The notes under the pieces were generated by a model. The model saw only the letters and a list, made by a program, of their open reading frames with translations, was not told the DNA's origin and did not search any database. A program made the position numbers and the translations under genes. Positions 33,630 to 44,649 of a DNA stretch of 64,000 bases are shown here, one piece after another (positions within the stretch are counted from its first letter, which is position 1; each line of letters opens with the position of its first letter). The stretch comes from Pseudocercospora fijiensis CIRAD86 (lineage: Eukaryota; Ascomycota; Dothideomycetes; Mycosphaerellales; Mycosphaerellaceae), in NCBI RefSeq assembly GCF_000340215.1, contig NW_006921537.1, positions 4,707,461 through 4,771,460 of the forward strand. The letters are read 5' to 3'.

Positions 33630-36600
33630 TGTCCAGTTTTGATATTTTTTAATTATCTGCTAACAGTTCTGTAGGTTTTCTTTTAGTTCCTAAGTATTTT
33701 CTAAATATAGGTATCCTTTCCATTTAATAAGGTATTTCTAACCTTGCTAGTCTAGGATTTTCTCGACTTTAAACTTATTTTCTTCCTTAGGTTAGAAGTG
33801 AAATGTTTCTTAATACGGTGTTTCGGCGTCTATAGGTTCTAGTATAGAGATATAGAATACTAGGTAGATTTTTGCGTCGTCCGGTAGTTTAAGTCGGTAA
33901 TTAACTAGTCCTTTAGGCTTATTAATCAAAAATGGCCTAACTTTAACGTAGTCTAGTTTCTTAGTCGATCTCCGGGTTTTTAGATTCTTTGTTAGGAGGT
34001 AGACCTTATCCCCCTTTTTTAGCTAAAGTGCTATTTTTCGTTTAGCATTATACGGTCCTGTAATCTTTTCTTAAGACTCGGTAATTGCCCTTTGCAATTG
34101 TTTATGTACCTGCTTTAAGTCTTCTAAAGCGACTATCGCTTTATCCGCGTATAGATGCTATAAATACTATTCCCCGAATAGCTACGGATGTTTTCTAAAA
34201 TTAGCGAAGAATAGTGTCTCTTTCGTAGTCTTAGATTGTTAGTTGTTTAGTGCAAGTTGTGCTATAGGCAATAGCGATGCCTAATTGTTTTGTGCGTAAT
34301 TAACGTAGTACCGTAAGTATACCTCTAAGGCCTGATTCTTGATTTCCGTTTAGCCGTCTATCTATAGATAGTATACCGTTAATAGCTTGTGCTTAATCCT
34401 AAGTGTCGCTATAAGCGTCTTCTAGTAGTTTAACGTAAAGATCTTGTCTCTGTCCGTAATGTAGGTCCTTAGAAATCCGTAGTATCGTACAAGTCTATCT
34501 AGTACGAGGTGTCCGAGTTGCTCTACCGTACTTGCTTCGTTAGCAGCAATAAAGTGTGTATATTTCGTAAGCCTATCGACTATAACAAGTATTATGTCGT
34601 AGCTATATCCTGTAACCGGATCCTTAGACTTCGGTAGTTTCGTAATAAAGTCTATTGTAACCTCGTCCTATAGTTTATCTAGTAGCGTCCTAAATTAGAT
34701 ATGTCTATATCTAGCGTGTCTATTAGCCTTATTACGCTAACATTGTAGACATTTCTTAATATATTCTAGAACTCGTTGTCGTATATATAGGAATCCGAAG
34801 CTTCGCTTAACTAGTTCTATTGTCTTTGAAACTCTAGGGTGTCTATTTTCTAGTCCGTCGTAGTGTTATCGTATATACTCCGTAACTCGTTCCTTAGGTA
34901 CTTAGTATTTCCTATGTTCGATTAGGAACTGTTCTTCTGTATCCTAAAGAACTCGTATAGTATAGTTGAATTCTTTTGTGTTAGCACTAAGGCTTCCGTC
35001 TTAGTTCGCTTTTAATATCTGCTGCTACACTAGTTCGTAACCTTCTATATAGTCGCTACGGCGGCTTAGTGCGTCGGCTCGTCCGTTCTCGCGTCCTAGG
35101 GTATAGCGGATTTCGAACTTGTACTATCCTAGTAGCTCCGACTAGCGGGCCTACCTTCGGGTTAGTACTTTAGTCGTAGTAAAGTAAGTTAGATTCTTAT
35201 AATTAGAAAGAATCGTAAGACTTGGTGCTCCTTCCGCGTATACTCGCTAGTATTACAGTAATGCAACTATTGTAAGTAGCTCCTTATTATAGATATCGTA
35301 GTTCTATTCCGCGGGTAATATCTTTCTCGAGTAATAGGCTACCGGGTATCGTTTCCCGTTATGCTCCTATGTAAGGTATACTCCTATAGCCCTATCTGAC
35401 GCGTCTGTTTCTATCTAGACCGCCTTATTTCTATCGAATAATCGTAGCGTTAGCGCAGAAACGTATTGCTTCTTTAGCTGCTTAAACGCTTCGTCTTCCT
35501 TCGTGCTCTAGTTCTATTTCTTATCTTTCTTTATAAGCTCCGTAAGGGGTGCCGCTGTCTTAGAGTAGCCCTCGATAAATTTCCTATTATAGTTAGCTAA
35601 TCCTAGGAATAATTGTACGTCCTTGACGCATGTTAGCGTTAGCTACTCCTATATTGACTTGGTTTTCTCTAGATCAATCCTAATTCCTATAGTACTAATA
35701 ACAAATCCTAGGAACTTGACTTCCTTTTTATAGAATTCGCATTTCTTAGGTGCAGTCTTAAATCCTACTTAAGTAAATCGTTCGAAGACGTCCTACACTA
35801 TCCGTATATAATCTACGAGAGCTCCCTTAGTATAGACTAAGATATCGTCTATATATGCGATAACGTATATATCTAGAAGGTCTCGGAGGACTTCGTTTAC
35901 AAGGTCTTAATATAACGCTAGGGCATTTGTAAGTCCTATAGGCATAACTAAGAATTCGTAAAGCCTATATCTTGTTTAGAATGCTGTTATCTATTCGTAT
36001 CTAGCTACTATACGTATTGCGTAAAACGCATCGCGTAGGTTAATCTTTGTATACTAGTCTAATCTAGTTAATCGGTCTTGTATTTCTTCGATGTTCGGTA
36101 GTAGGTACCGATTTTTAATCGTAATATCGTTAAGTCGTCTAAAATCGACTACTAGCCGTCCTTCGTCTAATCCGGCTTTCGGAACGAACATTACTAGTAA
36201 GGCTGCCGAGGATGTCGACTTCCGTATCTAGCCTTTTTCTAGTTTCTCCTTTAGCTACTTGTCTAGGGTTTTAAGCTCTTTCTTAGACATTGCGTATAAG
36301 GGTCCCTATAGAGGCTCTTTCCTAGGCTGTAAGTATATCTTATAATCCTATAGTTAGTGTTTAGGTAAGGCTGCCTTGCCTCTCTCCTCTTTAAAGAATC
36401 GCTTCTACTTACTATACTCTTTAGGAATGTCTAGGTCCGAGATTCTGGTTTTATCCTTCGATAGCGTATAACTTCTATCCTTCCCGTAATTATTATTATA
36501 ACCCTCCTAACCTAACGGCGGTGTCGATCCGGGTTGAATACAGTTCTCCGTAATTCCTGTCGACGTAAACGTCTTACGAGCCGCTCTGCGTTTATTAATC

Positions 36601-38960
36601 TTATCTGCCTGCGAACGCTGCCGCTATATAGGTTAAATACTGATTATATAGTCGCATTCCTTAAATGTAAGTACTCCTCTTCTCTAGTCTATAACTAGGT
36701 TATGCTTTCTTAACTAAGGTATACCTAATACGATATTATAACTAGCTATGTTAGTAACATCTAAGACAATTTCCTCGTAGTGCTGTTAGATAGCTAGTAG
36801 TAACGGTATCGTTTCTCGTTCTATACTAGGTAGCGGTAACCTATCTACTACTATAAGTTTATACGCTCCTTCTCTTCTGCTTTAGGTTGCGATCCTTCGG
36901 CTTTTAACGAATAATTCGGAGGCAAAGTTCCCGCTCGCTCCGGAATCTATTAATGTACTCGTCGGGTGCCCGTTAACGATGACTTTTGTACGGAAGACTG
37001 CTATCGATGCTTAAGCGCTTTCGGTATTAAGGAACTCTCTTAGAACGCTCTAATCTAGAGAGTTAGTCCGTTTCCCGACTAATTAGTAGCCTAACGTTGT
37101 TCTAACTAGCTACGGATCCGTAGTCCTGCCGTTCGTGCTTCTTCGGTATATAATTTTTCTTCGAGGGTGTCGTTATATACATCCCGTCCTTGCGCTACTA
37201 TAGCCTTTCGGTATTGCTAATTTAGTCGCTAGACCGTCTAACGTATATCTTAAGTAATAATCGTCCTTTCGTCGGGTAGGACGTATCCGTAGGGCGTAAT
37301 TGTACTTCCTATCGGTACTCGCTCCGTAATGAAGTTATAGTACGCATAGTCTATAGGTATCCGGGGGTAATTCTAGAATTTTGCCCGTAAGCTTATCTAG
37401 AAATAATCAAATTAGATAGGATCGACCTTCTGTTATCCGTTAACCTTTAGAAACATTTCCTCGTATTTGCGTACTAGATGTAAGGCGATCGTTCGTACTA
37501 CTATAGGTATATCTATTGTAAACGTAAGGATCGTATCGTCGTTAATCCCGAATTCGTCTTTACTTTCTTTATTCGTAGTTTCTTCCTCGGTATCTAGACT
37601 TCCTTCTAAATCTTCTTGCTATTCCTCCTCTTGCTAAGGGGACTCCGGTACTTCTAGGATTTCTCCTAACTCCTCCCTAGGAGGGAATAAAGCTTCCGGA
37701 TCTCGGTCTTCTTTATCGTCGGCATCTAAGTAAGATTCATTAATCGTTTCTTCTTCTAACTAGGATTTCGTATCTTCTCGTACGAGTCGCCTAATCTAAG
37801 GGAAGAATCCTACTTCTATTTTAGCAGAATAATGAATTTGGCATTAGTCGTCGTAACAGAATCTCTAGTAAAGGGTTCTATATACAGGTTCTTGTCGTCG
37901 TACTATTATATAGAGTTGTCGTAGCTCTTTCTTTACGACCTCTACGTAGGTCCTCGGCGTATTGTTAGTAGAGTATAGCCCTGCTATTATTCGGTAGCCT
38001 CCTCTGTCCGAGTCCTTTCGTTGTATTATATTAAACTGTTCGCGTCGCACTATATTCTTGCCGCGGTAGTTCCGTGCTATATAGCCTTCCTTGCTATACG
38101 TATAGTAAGTTAATCTTCCTACTTTCTTAGGCGAACTCTTGCCTTTTCTTCCTTTAAATGCTCGACCCTTCTAGGTAGCGTCTAGCTCTATTAGTTGCGC
38201 TCTATAGTAGTTGTTCCCCTTTAGTTTATCGTAGGTACTATAGTTTCGTCTATTATCGTATCTAGGAGTATAACTAGCTTTTCTAGAAGTCTTAGAATCG
38301 TAGCGTCGTTCTAAAGCTCGTTCGTAGAGCCTATCGTCGAGATCGATCGTAACCTTAACTAATATTCCTATATTATCTATTTTTCTACCGTCGCGTATAA
38401 GCTCGTCCTTAACGTTGTCCTTAAAACCTCGCCGATACATTGTTATAAGAGCTTCGTCGTCCTAATCCGTAAGTTAGGCGTATTCCTAAAATTTGGCGGC
38501 GTAATCGGTATATAACCCCTTCTAAGTTAAGTGTTAGATAACCCTAACTGCGGTAGTAACCTCGTTAGAAGATCTAAAGACCTTCTTTATCGTACGCTTA
38601 AGATGTTCGTAGCTTGCGAAGATTCTATCCGAATTATCGGTCCCGTTGCTATCTAGATAGGTCCTAAGAAATAGTTTAACCTAATACTAAGCCCTGCCTC
38701 GTATAAACGTCGTTACGAAGACTAGCTTTAAGTTGTCTTAAACCTAGTTGAATATGAAATATATATCTATCTAGCTAACCTAGGTATCGAACTTATCTCG
38801 GTCGCCGTAATAAAAGTCTAGCTTTCCGATCTTAAGGGAATCGTTTCCGGTATAGGTTCCTAGTGCATTGCTAGTACTAGAGGTAGTACGTCGAGTACTA
38901 CCTATCTCGCTAGGGGCGGGAGTTCCCCTTCCGACTTATAATAAGGCACTTATCCTAAGG
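33630..38960 (-). pseudogene. element B gag-pol relic
   Basis: Right to left: gag with a C-terminal block (38171-38440) of the type 'VTIDLDDRLYERALERR'; a zinc knuckle near 38070-38110 that now reads 'YTYSKEGYIARNY', all four ligands (C, C, H, C) having become Tyr; protease around 36900; reverse transcriptase around 35850-36300 with 'INLRDAFYAIRI', 'YEFLVMPIGLTNA' and an intact 'YIDDILVY' box; RNase H about 35200-35450; integrase about 34400-34800; chromodomain about 33700-33780 ('KYLIKWKGY'). Stops are TAA/TAG from Gln and Trp codons. The chromodomain places it among chromoviruses, distinct in sequence from A. Confidence 0.88.
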
Positions 38961-38970
38961 GCGTTTAAAG

Positions 38971-39316
38971 TATTACGGTTACTCGCGACAGATCGTTAGG
39001 TAACTTCTTATTACGTGCAAGCCGAGGCTTCTTTAGAGAGGCTAATATAAGCGGGAGGCAGAGACAGAATAATTAGTATAAAGGTAATTCTAATCAGTAA
39101 GTAGGTAATATAAGTTGAACGCCTCGAGCTATAAGGGCATTCCGGCGTTCCTAAATACAAAGGAGACATCTTATCTGTAGTCGTAAGCGACGTAAGCGAC
39201 GCTGTCGCTCTCGACCGCTCCTGTCGCTCCTAGTAAGATAGAGCGACAGCTTAGCCTACTAGTCTTAGCGTCGCTCTAAGATTATGTAAGGACTCTAGCT
39301 AATTAGATCCGTAACA
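38971..39316 (-). repeat. element B 5' LTR (346 bp)
   Basis: Direct-repeat partner of 18247-18592. The outer end keeps the canonical CA terminus (GTAACA on the + strand). It is flanked by CTTAG at 39317-39321. Confidence 0.92.
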
Positions 39317-39321
39317 CTTAG
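39317..39321 (+). repeat. target-site duplication of element B, right copy (CTTAG)
   Basis: Exact repeat of 18242-18246. Confidence 0.9.
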
Positions 39322-40070
39322 CTTCGAGCTAATCCGTATTTGCCCTATAAGATTACTACTCTCGCTTAACGCTATATAGCCGCCCCTTCTAAGGCTTATA
39401 ATTTCCGATATCCTCTTACTAATAGGAGTATAAATGCTAAGTTAGTATAAGTATATATTAATTAGTTCGAAGCCCTATACCTACATTACGCCCCTCTGCC
39501 TCTTCTAATAGATATCTCGTAGTTATCTATATTACAATCCGTACCTTATCCTTCCTAGTCGGGTATACTATCTAGTAGCGGAGTACTACCCTATACTCTA
39601 GTATCTAATCCTAATAATAGTAACGATTTCTTCGCGTATATTAATACGAATCGCAAGAAAGTATAACAAGTACGCTAGACTATCGCGCTACTAGACTCCG
39701 AGTAACCTAATCCGTCGAGCTCTATACTTCTAAGTAGCTTACTAGCTAACTAATATAATAATATTAATATACTAGACGTTATTTAGCCTAGCGAGACTAT
39801 TAGGTTTAGCGAGTTTGCGTTACGATTTAGTAACGTATATATAGATTAGTATATCGATTAGGACCGACTTAACTAGGTCGTTTACGATATTCCGAGCCTT
39901 GCTATATAGTAGCGTAGCTTTAGCCGGATACTTGTACTATAGGTAGAATTTTAGGATTAGGAGATAATAGGTAAATAGGTAACGCTAGATAAATAGGAGA
40001 CGCTAGATAAATAGGAGATACTAGATAACTAGGCGAGATATTAACTACTTAGATTAATACCTAGCTGCTA
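39322..40070 (+). pseudogene. 3' part of the ORF split by element B
   Basis: Resumes in phase with the segment ending at 18246 and stays free of non-RIP stops for about 740 bp ('LRANPYLPYKITTLA', 'APLPLLIDIS', 'NNSNDFFAYINTNRKK'). Near 39970-40030 it contains three 18-bp tandem units. The continuity of reading frame across the excised element supports a real gene having been hit by B. The family is not recognised. Confidence 0.45.
39966..40025 (+). repeat. three tandem 18-bp coding units
   Basis: Units of the type ACGCTAGATAAATAGGAG occur three times, reading as 'TLDKQE'-like hexapeptides (Q from TAG) in the frame of the ORF split by element B. Confidence 0.6.
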
Positions 40071-40919
40071 TATTATTATACCTAAAGAATTAATATTTAT
40101 TCTCGATTACTACGTTAATTACTATTATTCTATCTAATAATAGTCCCGCTATTTATACTCGTTCCTAGTATAGGCATGGATCGTAGTTGTAGGCGCCGCC
40201 TGTAATCCCTATCTATAGTTAAAATAACGCTAGCTTAACAAGCCCGTTTAGCCTACGTTACGTAGTAGGTACTAATAGGTATCGCTACGAAGGTAGGTCG
40301 ACTTATTATACGCTACTCGCCTCGGCTTCGCTTAGCTATCCTAACCTATACCGTAGGTCTACGGATACTTTGTAGGTTAGAAGAGCGGCGGTCTAAGGCA
40401 AAGTAGTAGATAGAGACGGATAAGCAAATCTAGGAGTATCTAGTAAAGGAGGTAGTAAAGAGTTATCGAGTTCTAAAGCTAAAGTACCTTTAAATTAGTA
40501 GTTTAATTTCGAGGAAAGTAATAGCGACGCCGATATAGATATAGATAGTAGATAGTAAGGCGTACGTAGAGATACGAGATATAAGTAAAGCCTTTATTTA
40601 GATTTAGTTAATTAAGTCTATTTCTATAGAAAGTACGCTAGTAAAAGTAACTAGTATAATAACGAATATAGCTTCTAATTAGCTAAGTATAAGGCGAAAG
40701 CTTCGCTTATACTTCTAGGTACGCCTAGCCGCCTAAGAGTATATTTTATTCTTATAGATATTATAATATTAACTTTATTACTACTATCGCTATAAAACTC
40801 CTAAATAGAGAGGAAATAGGAGGTTACTACTAATATATAGGCTCTAAAATAGTATAATCTAAACTGTATATAAAGGGGTTGCGTACTAACTAGATAATTA
40901 GCGCGCAAATGCGCGATAA

Positions 40920-41390
40920 GAACAGTAAAGCGCATACGTGCTACCTAGGATTAAAGTTCCTAGTCGGGATAACCCGCCGACTAACCCCGTATAATAGAAA
41001 CGCTAAGCATTACTATCTACAGCTGTTGCAGATCTTGAATACTACCCTACGTATTACCCCTAACGACTGCTCGTAATAGTAGGAGACTAAGCTATACTTA
41101 ATCGACGGACAAAGGAGCGTAAGAGGGTAAAGGCCGACCGCCTAAAGCAATAGGCAGATAACCTCGAGCAACAGTTGCTTAACCTTAACGTTCCAATCCT
41201 AGAACGCAACTAACGCGAGGTTGCAAGTTACCGAAATAACTAGAACAAGGCCGGTTAGTTTAAGGACACTAAACGTTATATTAAGGCTCTAGAGCAGTCA
41301 CTTTCGAAAGCTACTACGAAGTTACGTACGTCGCAGACGGGAGGCACATATACTAACGGAAAGAAGGTTAGTAGCACCTAGTAGTTAGCA
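40920..41390 (+). pseudogene. bZIP-like basic coiled-coil segment
   Basis: Phase-0 frame from about 41080 reads 'NRRTKERKRVKADRLKQ' followed by a Leu-spaced helix ('NLEQQLLNLNVPILERN') and 'YIKALEQSLSKA'. The basic stretch then heptad-spaced leucines fits a bZIP transcription factor or a DNA-binding coiled coil. It directly precedes the hexapeptide-repeat frame (phase 2), so it may be its N-terminal exon. Mutation load is low here, with several CA and TG dinucleotides kept. Confidence 0.45.
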
Positions 41391-44300
41391 TACCGCTTAC
41401 TAACATACAGAAGACTAGGCCTACTGCCGACGTATAGGGCAATACGCTACCTCTATCTACCGAACTAAAGCAACGAGCTTAAGAGTTAGAACCTACCTAG
41501 CCTACCTAGTTATATAGTACAAGCTTTAGCGTACCTATTCCTAAGAATGTTAGTAATGCGATAGCAGACGAATACCTAGAATAGCACGGCTTCGATACCG
41601 AAGAAGAGGAAGAGTAGGAGCCGAGGCCGTCGATAAAACAGTAGGCGCCGAGACCGTCTAGAACAGAGCAGGCGCTAAGACTAGCGAGAAAAGAGCAGTT
41701 TCCTCTCTAGCAGTCGAAGCGCTACTAAAATTTAGAGCACTCCTAAGACGTTACTGCTCCTTAAGACTTGTTAGCTCCTCGACATTCGTAGCTTCCTCGA
41801 CGTTTAGTAGCTAGTTAAGACTTTAATACCAGTTAAGATTTGCTAGCTCCTCTAGGCTTTAATACTCCCCTAGACTTTAATACTAGTTAAGACTTTAATA
41901 CCAGTTAAGATTTGCTAGCTCCTCTAGGCTTTAATGCTCCTCTAGACTTTAATGCTAGTTAAGACTTTAATACCGGTTAAGATTTGCTAGCTCCTCTAGG
42001 CTTTAATGCTCCTCTAGACTTTAATGCTAGTTAAGACTTTAATACCGGTTAAGATTTGCTAGCTCCTCTAGGCTTTAATGCTCCTCTAGACTTTGATGCT
42101 AGTTAAGACTTTAATGCCGGTTAAGATTTGCTAGCTCCTCTAGGCTTTAATGCTCCTCTAGACTTTAATACTAGTTAAGACTTTAATGCCGGTTAAGATT
42201 TGCTAGCTCCTCTAGGCTTTAATGCTCCTCTAGACTTTAATGCTAGTTAAGACTTTGATGCTCGTTAAGATCCTAATGCTCCTTAAGGCAGTACGTTAGC
42301 TGCTTACTATACAACATCTAGAGAGCGAGATAGCCCCTCTTAGATTACCTATATACTAAGTCCTTATAACAATAGACGCCGCGATATTAGTATATATAGC
42401 AGAGACTCTCTAGTATCTGCTTACAGTTAGCAGCCGAAGCGATCGCTAGACGATACGGAGCCCGTCTCTCTACCTCGACCTAATATAGAGTTATATCGGG
42501 GCTCCGATATAGCCTTACTAATAACAAAACGTAGACCTACTATAGCTCTTATATATACGATTATCGATATCTTAGAGCGATGTAAGGACAAGCACGCACA
42601 GCCTAGCGAGCTTACGAGCTTCTTAAAGTGCAACTATACCGCCGAATTCTCGCTATCGAATTTTATATCCGCTATAAGAATACTCCGAAGGTACGGGAGA
42701 GTAAGAGCAACGAGAGAGGATCTTATCTATCTTACGGGAGTTGCTCTAGTTACTAATAACAGCCTAGAATCTACGACTCCTAAGCCGCCCTAAGATATAT
42801 ATACCGCTAACATTAACGCCGAGCAAGTTAGCGATAGACTACAAGCTAGTACAAGAGTTCGAAATAATAACTAGCCTTATATTCTACGCCTAAAGCAGCA
42901 GCAATCTTATATAGATATACGAGGTACGAAACGCGATATAGAGATTTAGGGCGAATTGTAGACACCTCCTATAAAGAAGTAGAAGAGATTTGTAATATAC
43001 GAGATATAGAGCCTATTAACACTTCTACCTAATATCCTAGGCACTATAGCCTCGTCTAACTACGGTACCTAGCTAGAGATTCTACCGAGCTCGCTAGATT
43101 AGACCTAGGAAACCCCGCCCTAGAAGCTACTACGAAGGCTAATACGAAAGCCCGTAGTAAAACCCTTTCAACCTGCTTATAGAATATCTACTATAGCTAG
43201 CAATTTACTAAATATACCGACGAGCGTGCCTATCGCTCCTAGTCGTAATCGTACTACGATAGGCGGGCGTTAGTCTACTTAAGCATCGTCCGATATAGTC
43301 GCTTAAGCACTCGCTCGGGTATTAGTTGCACCTACGTAAGCTTATCGGTCTAATCTAAAGGCGTATAGCAATTAGGCTAAGGGGGATAGTATCGCTACAA
43401 TTACTATACCTACGGAACATTCTCTATAGTACGAGCGACGTAAGCATATTAATATATTAGCGCTAGGCGAGATATACGGGGAAGAGTTCGCAAAAATCAA
43501 TAACGCCTCGAAGTGTATAATATAGATATTCTCGCAAGACATCGTACAACGGCGCTATAGAAGCTTCGTCTAGCAATACTTTACTAATCTAGGCCTTAAT
43601 CTGCAATAGCGTAGAGAGTATACGATTACAGAGGCCGACTTCGAAAAGATCTAAACCTTCTATTACGAATTTAGCTATATACTACTACTTAAGAGGGACG
43701 GGACAGCCGCTAAGTATACTATAGGCAACAATATAGTCTTCTCGCTATATAACTTCTATATATAGCCCCTCGACCTAAAATGCATTTATAGCGGTTTTTA
43801 CTTACTAACCGCTCTAATAGCTAAGGTAATACAGATAGGGCTGTCCCTATATATAGCTAAAGAAGTCTAGGACTATTATAAGCAATTACACCTGTATAGG
43901 AACACTTATTATAGGAATCTATTCTATATTGTAAGAGAGAGTTATAGCGAAAATTTAGATCGGAAGTACTATTATAGTAGAAAGGGTCGCTCTCGTAAAG
44001 GAAAGGACTGTCGCTATAACCCTCCCTATCTAGATCCATTATAGACAGGAGTTACAGGAGATACTTAACGCAATAAAGCCCGTACGTAATTAAACCTTAT
44101 TATTGTATAGCGTAGACTAGACTACCTCGAGTGCCTAGAGGAGGGCTACGACTTCAAAGGAGTTCGGCTAGCATTTATTCGATATATAGTTCTTAATTAC
44201 ATTGTATTAGATAAAAGAGCAATCTACAATCGTAAAGCATTGTTTTGCGACAAAGGATATAGTACCGACCTTATACGATTGCCTATCGGGCAGTTAAGGA

Positions 44301-44404
44301 GGCACCGTACTATACGAGGTACTACTATAGCGAAAGATATATATAGAAAACATCGAGAGACTAGTTACGAGATAGACTTAGTGTTTAGAAAGGGTAAGGA
44401 GTAA
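41391..44404 (+). pseudogene. large unidentified protein relic with hexapeptide repeats
   Basis: Phase 2 can be followed for 3 kb with only TAA/TAG stops, ending at TAA 44402-44404. Order: a Pro/Gln/Glu-rich segment ('DTEEEEE' near 41600), a repeat domain at 41745-42290 of 6-residue units such as 'PLDFNA', 'SQDFNA', 'GQDLLA' and 'PLGFNA' (Q from TAA), then a globular C-terminal region with 'HINILALGEIYGEEFAKI' (about 43440) and 'IRYIVLNYIVLDKRAIYN' (about 44200). The repeats look like a flexible or adhesive array. No family is recognised. It lies between the bZIP-like segment and the SNF2 relic, all on the + strand. Confidence 0.5.
41745..42290 (+). repeat. coding minisatellite, 72-bp period (4 x 18 bp)
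   Basis: The phrase C(A/G)GTTAAGATTTGCTAGCTCC starts at about 41901, 41973, 42045, 42117 and 42189, exactly 72 bp apart. Each 72-bp unit is itself four related 18-mers. Both periods are multiples of three, so the array is in frame. Confidence 0.9.
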
Positions 44405-44649
44405 CATGAAAGGTCTGAAATACTTGCAGTTACAGTTAGCATTTATTCGCGATAGTTCTTAGTAATATAAGGGAGGGTATCGAAGAAGAGGTATAGATAG
44501 GGAGTAGCTAGCAGCAATAGATCACGGTTCTACTAGCGCGCATATGCAATGCGAACCCCTATTACTAAGCAAACGGTTTCGCAACGGCTTTACTTACGTA
44601 GATACCAAATTAACGAAAGCTTACCTCGCTAATTTAGAAGCTTAAAACA
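44405..44649 (+). other. spacer with low RIP load
   Basis: Around 44402-44460 CpA and TpG are comparatively frequent (ATGAAAGGTCTGAAATACTTG). This is the gap between two + strand relics and may be an intergenic or promoter region. Confidence 0.4.

Larger units (their letters stand above)
18247..39316 (-). mobile_element. Ty3/gypsy chromovirus 'B', RIP-inactivated, carrying nested element A
   Basis: Complete LTR retrotransposon on the minus strand: two 346-bp LTRs, 5-bp target duplication CTTAG, polypurine tract, gag with zinc knuckle, and pol with protease, reverse transcriptase, RNase H, integrase and C-terminal chromodomain. Between the chromodomain and the 3' LTR it carries an extra ORF on the opposite strand. 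That ORF is interrupted by the 14.2-kb element A complex. Without A, element B would be about 6.9 kb, a usual length for the group. Confidence 0.9.

Noticed and set aside
41745..42290. CRISPR-like array
   Set aside because: The units are contiguous with no unique spacers, are multiples of three bases, and lie in a long coding frame of a eukaryotic sequence.
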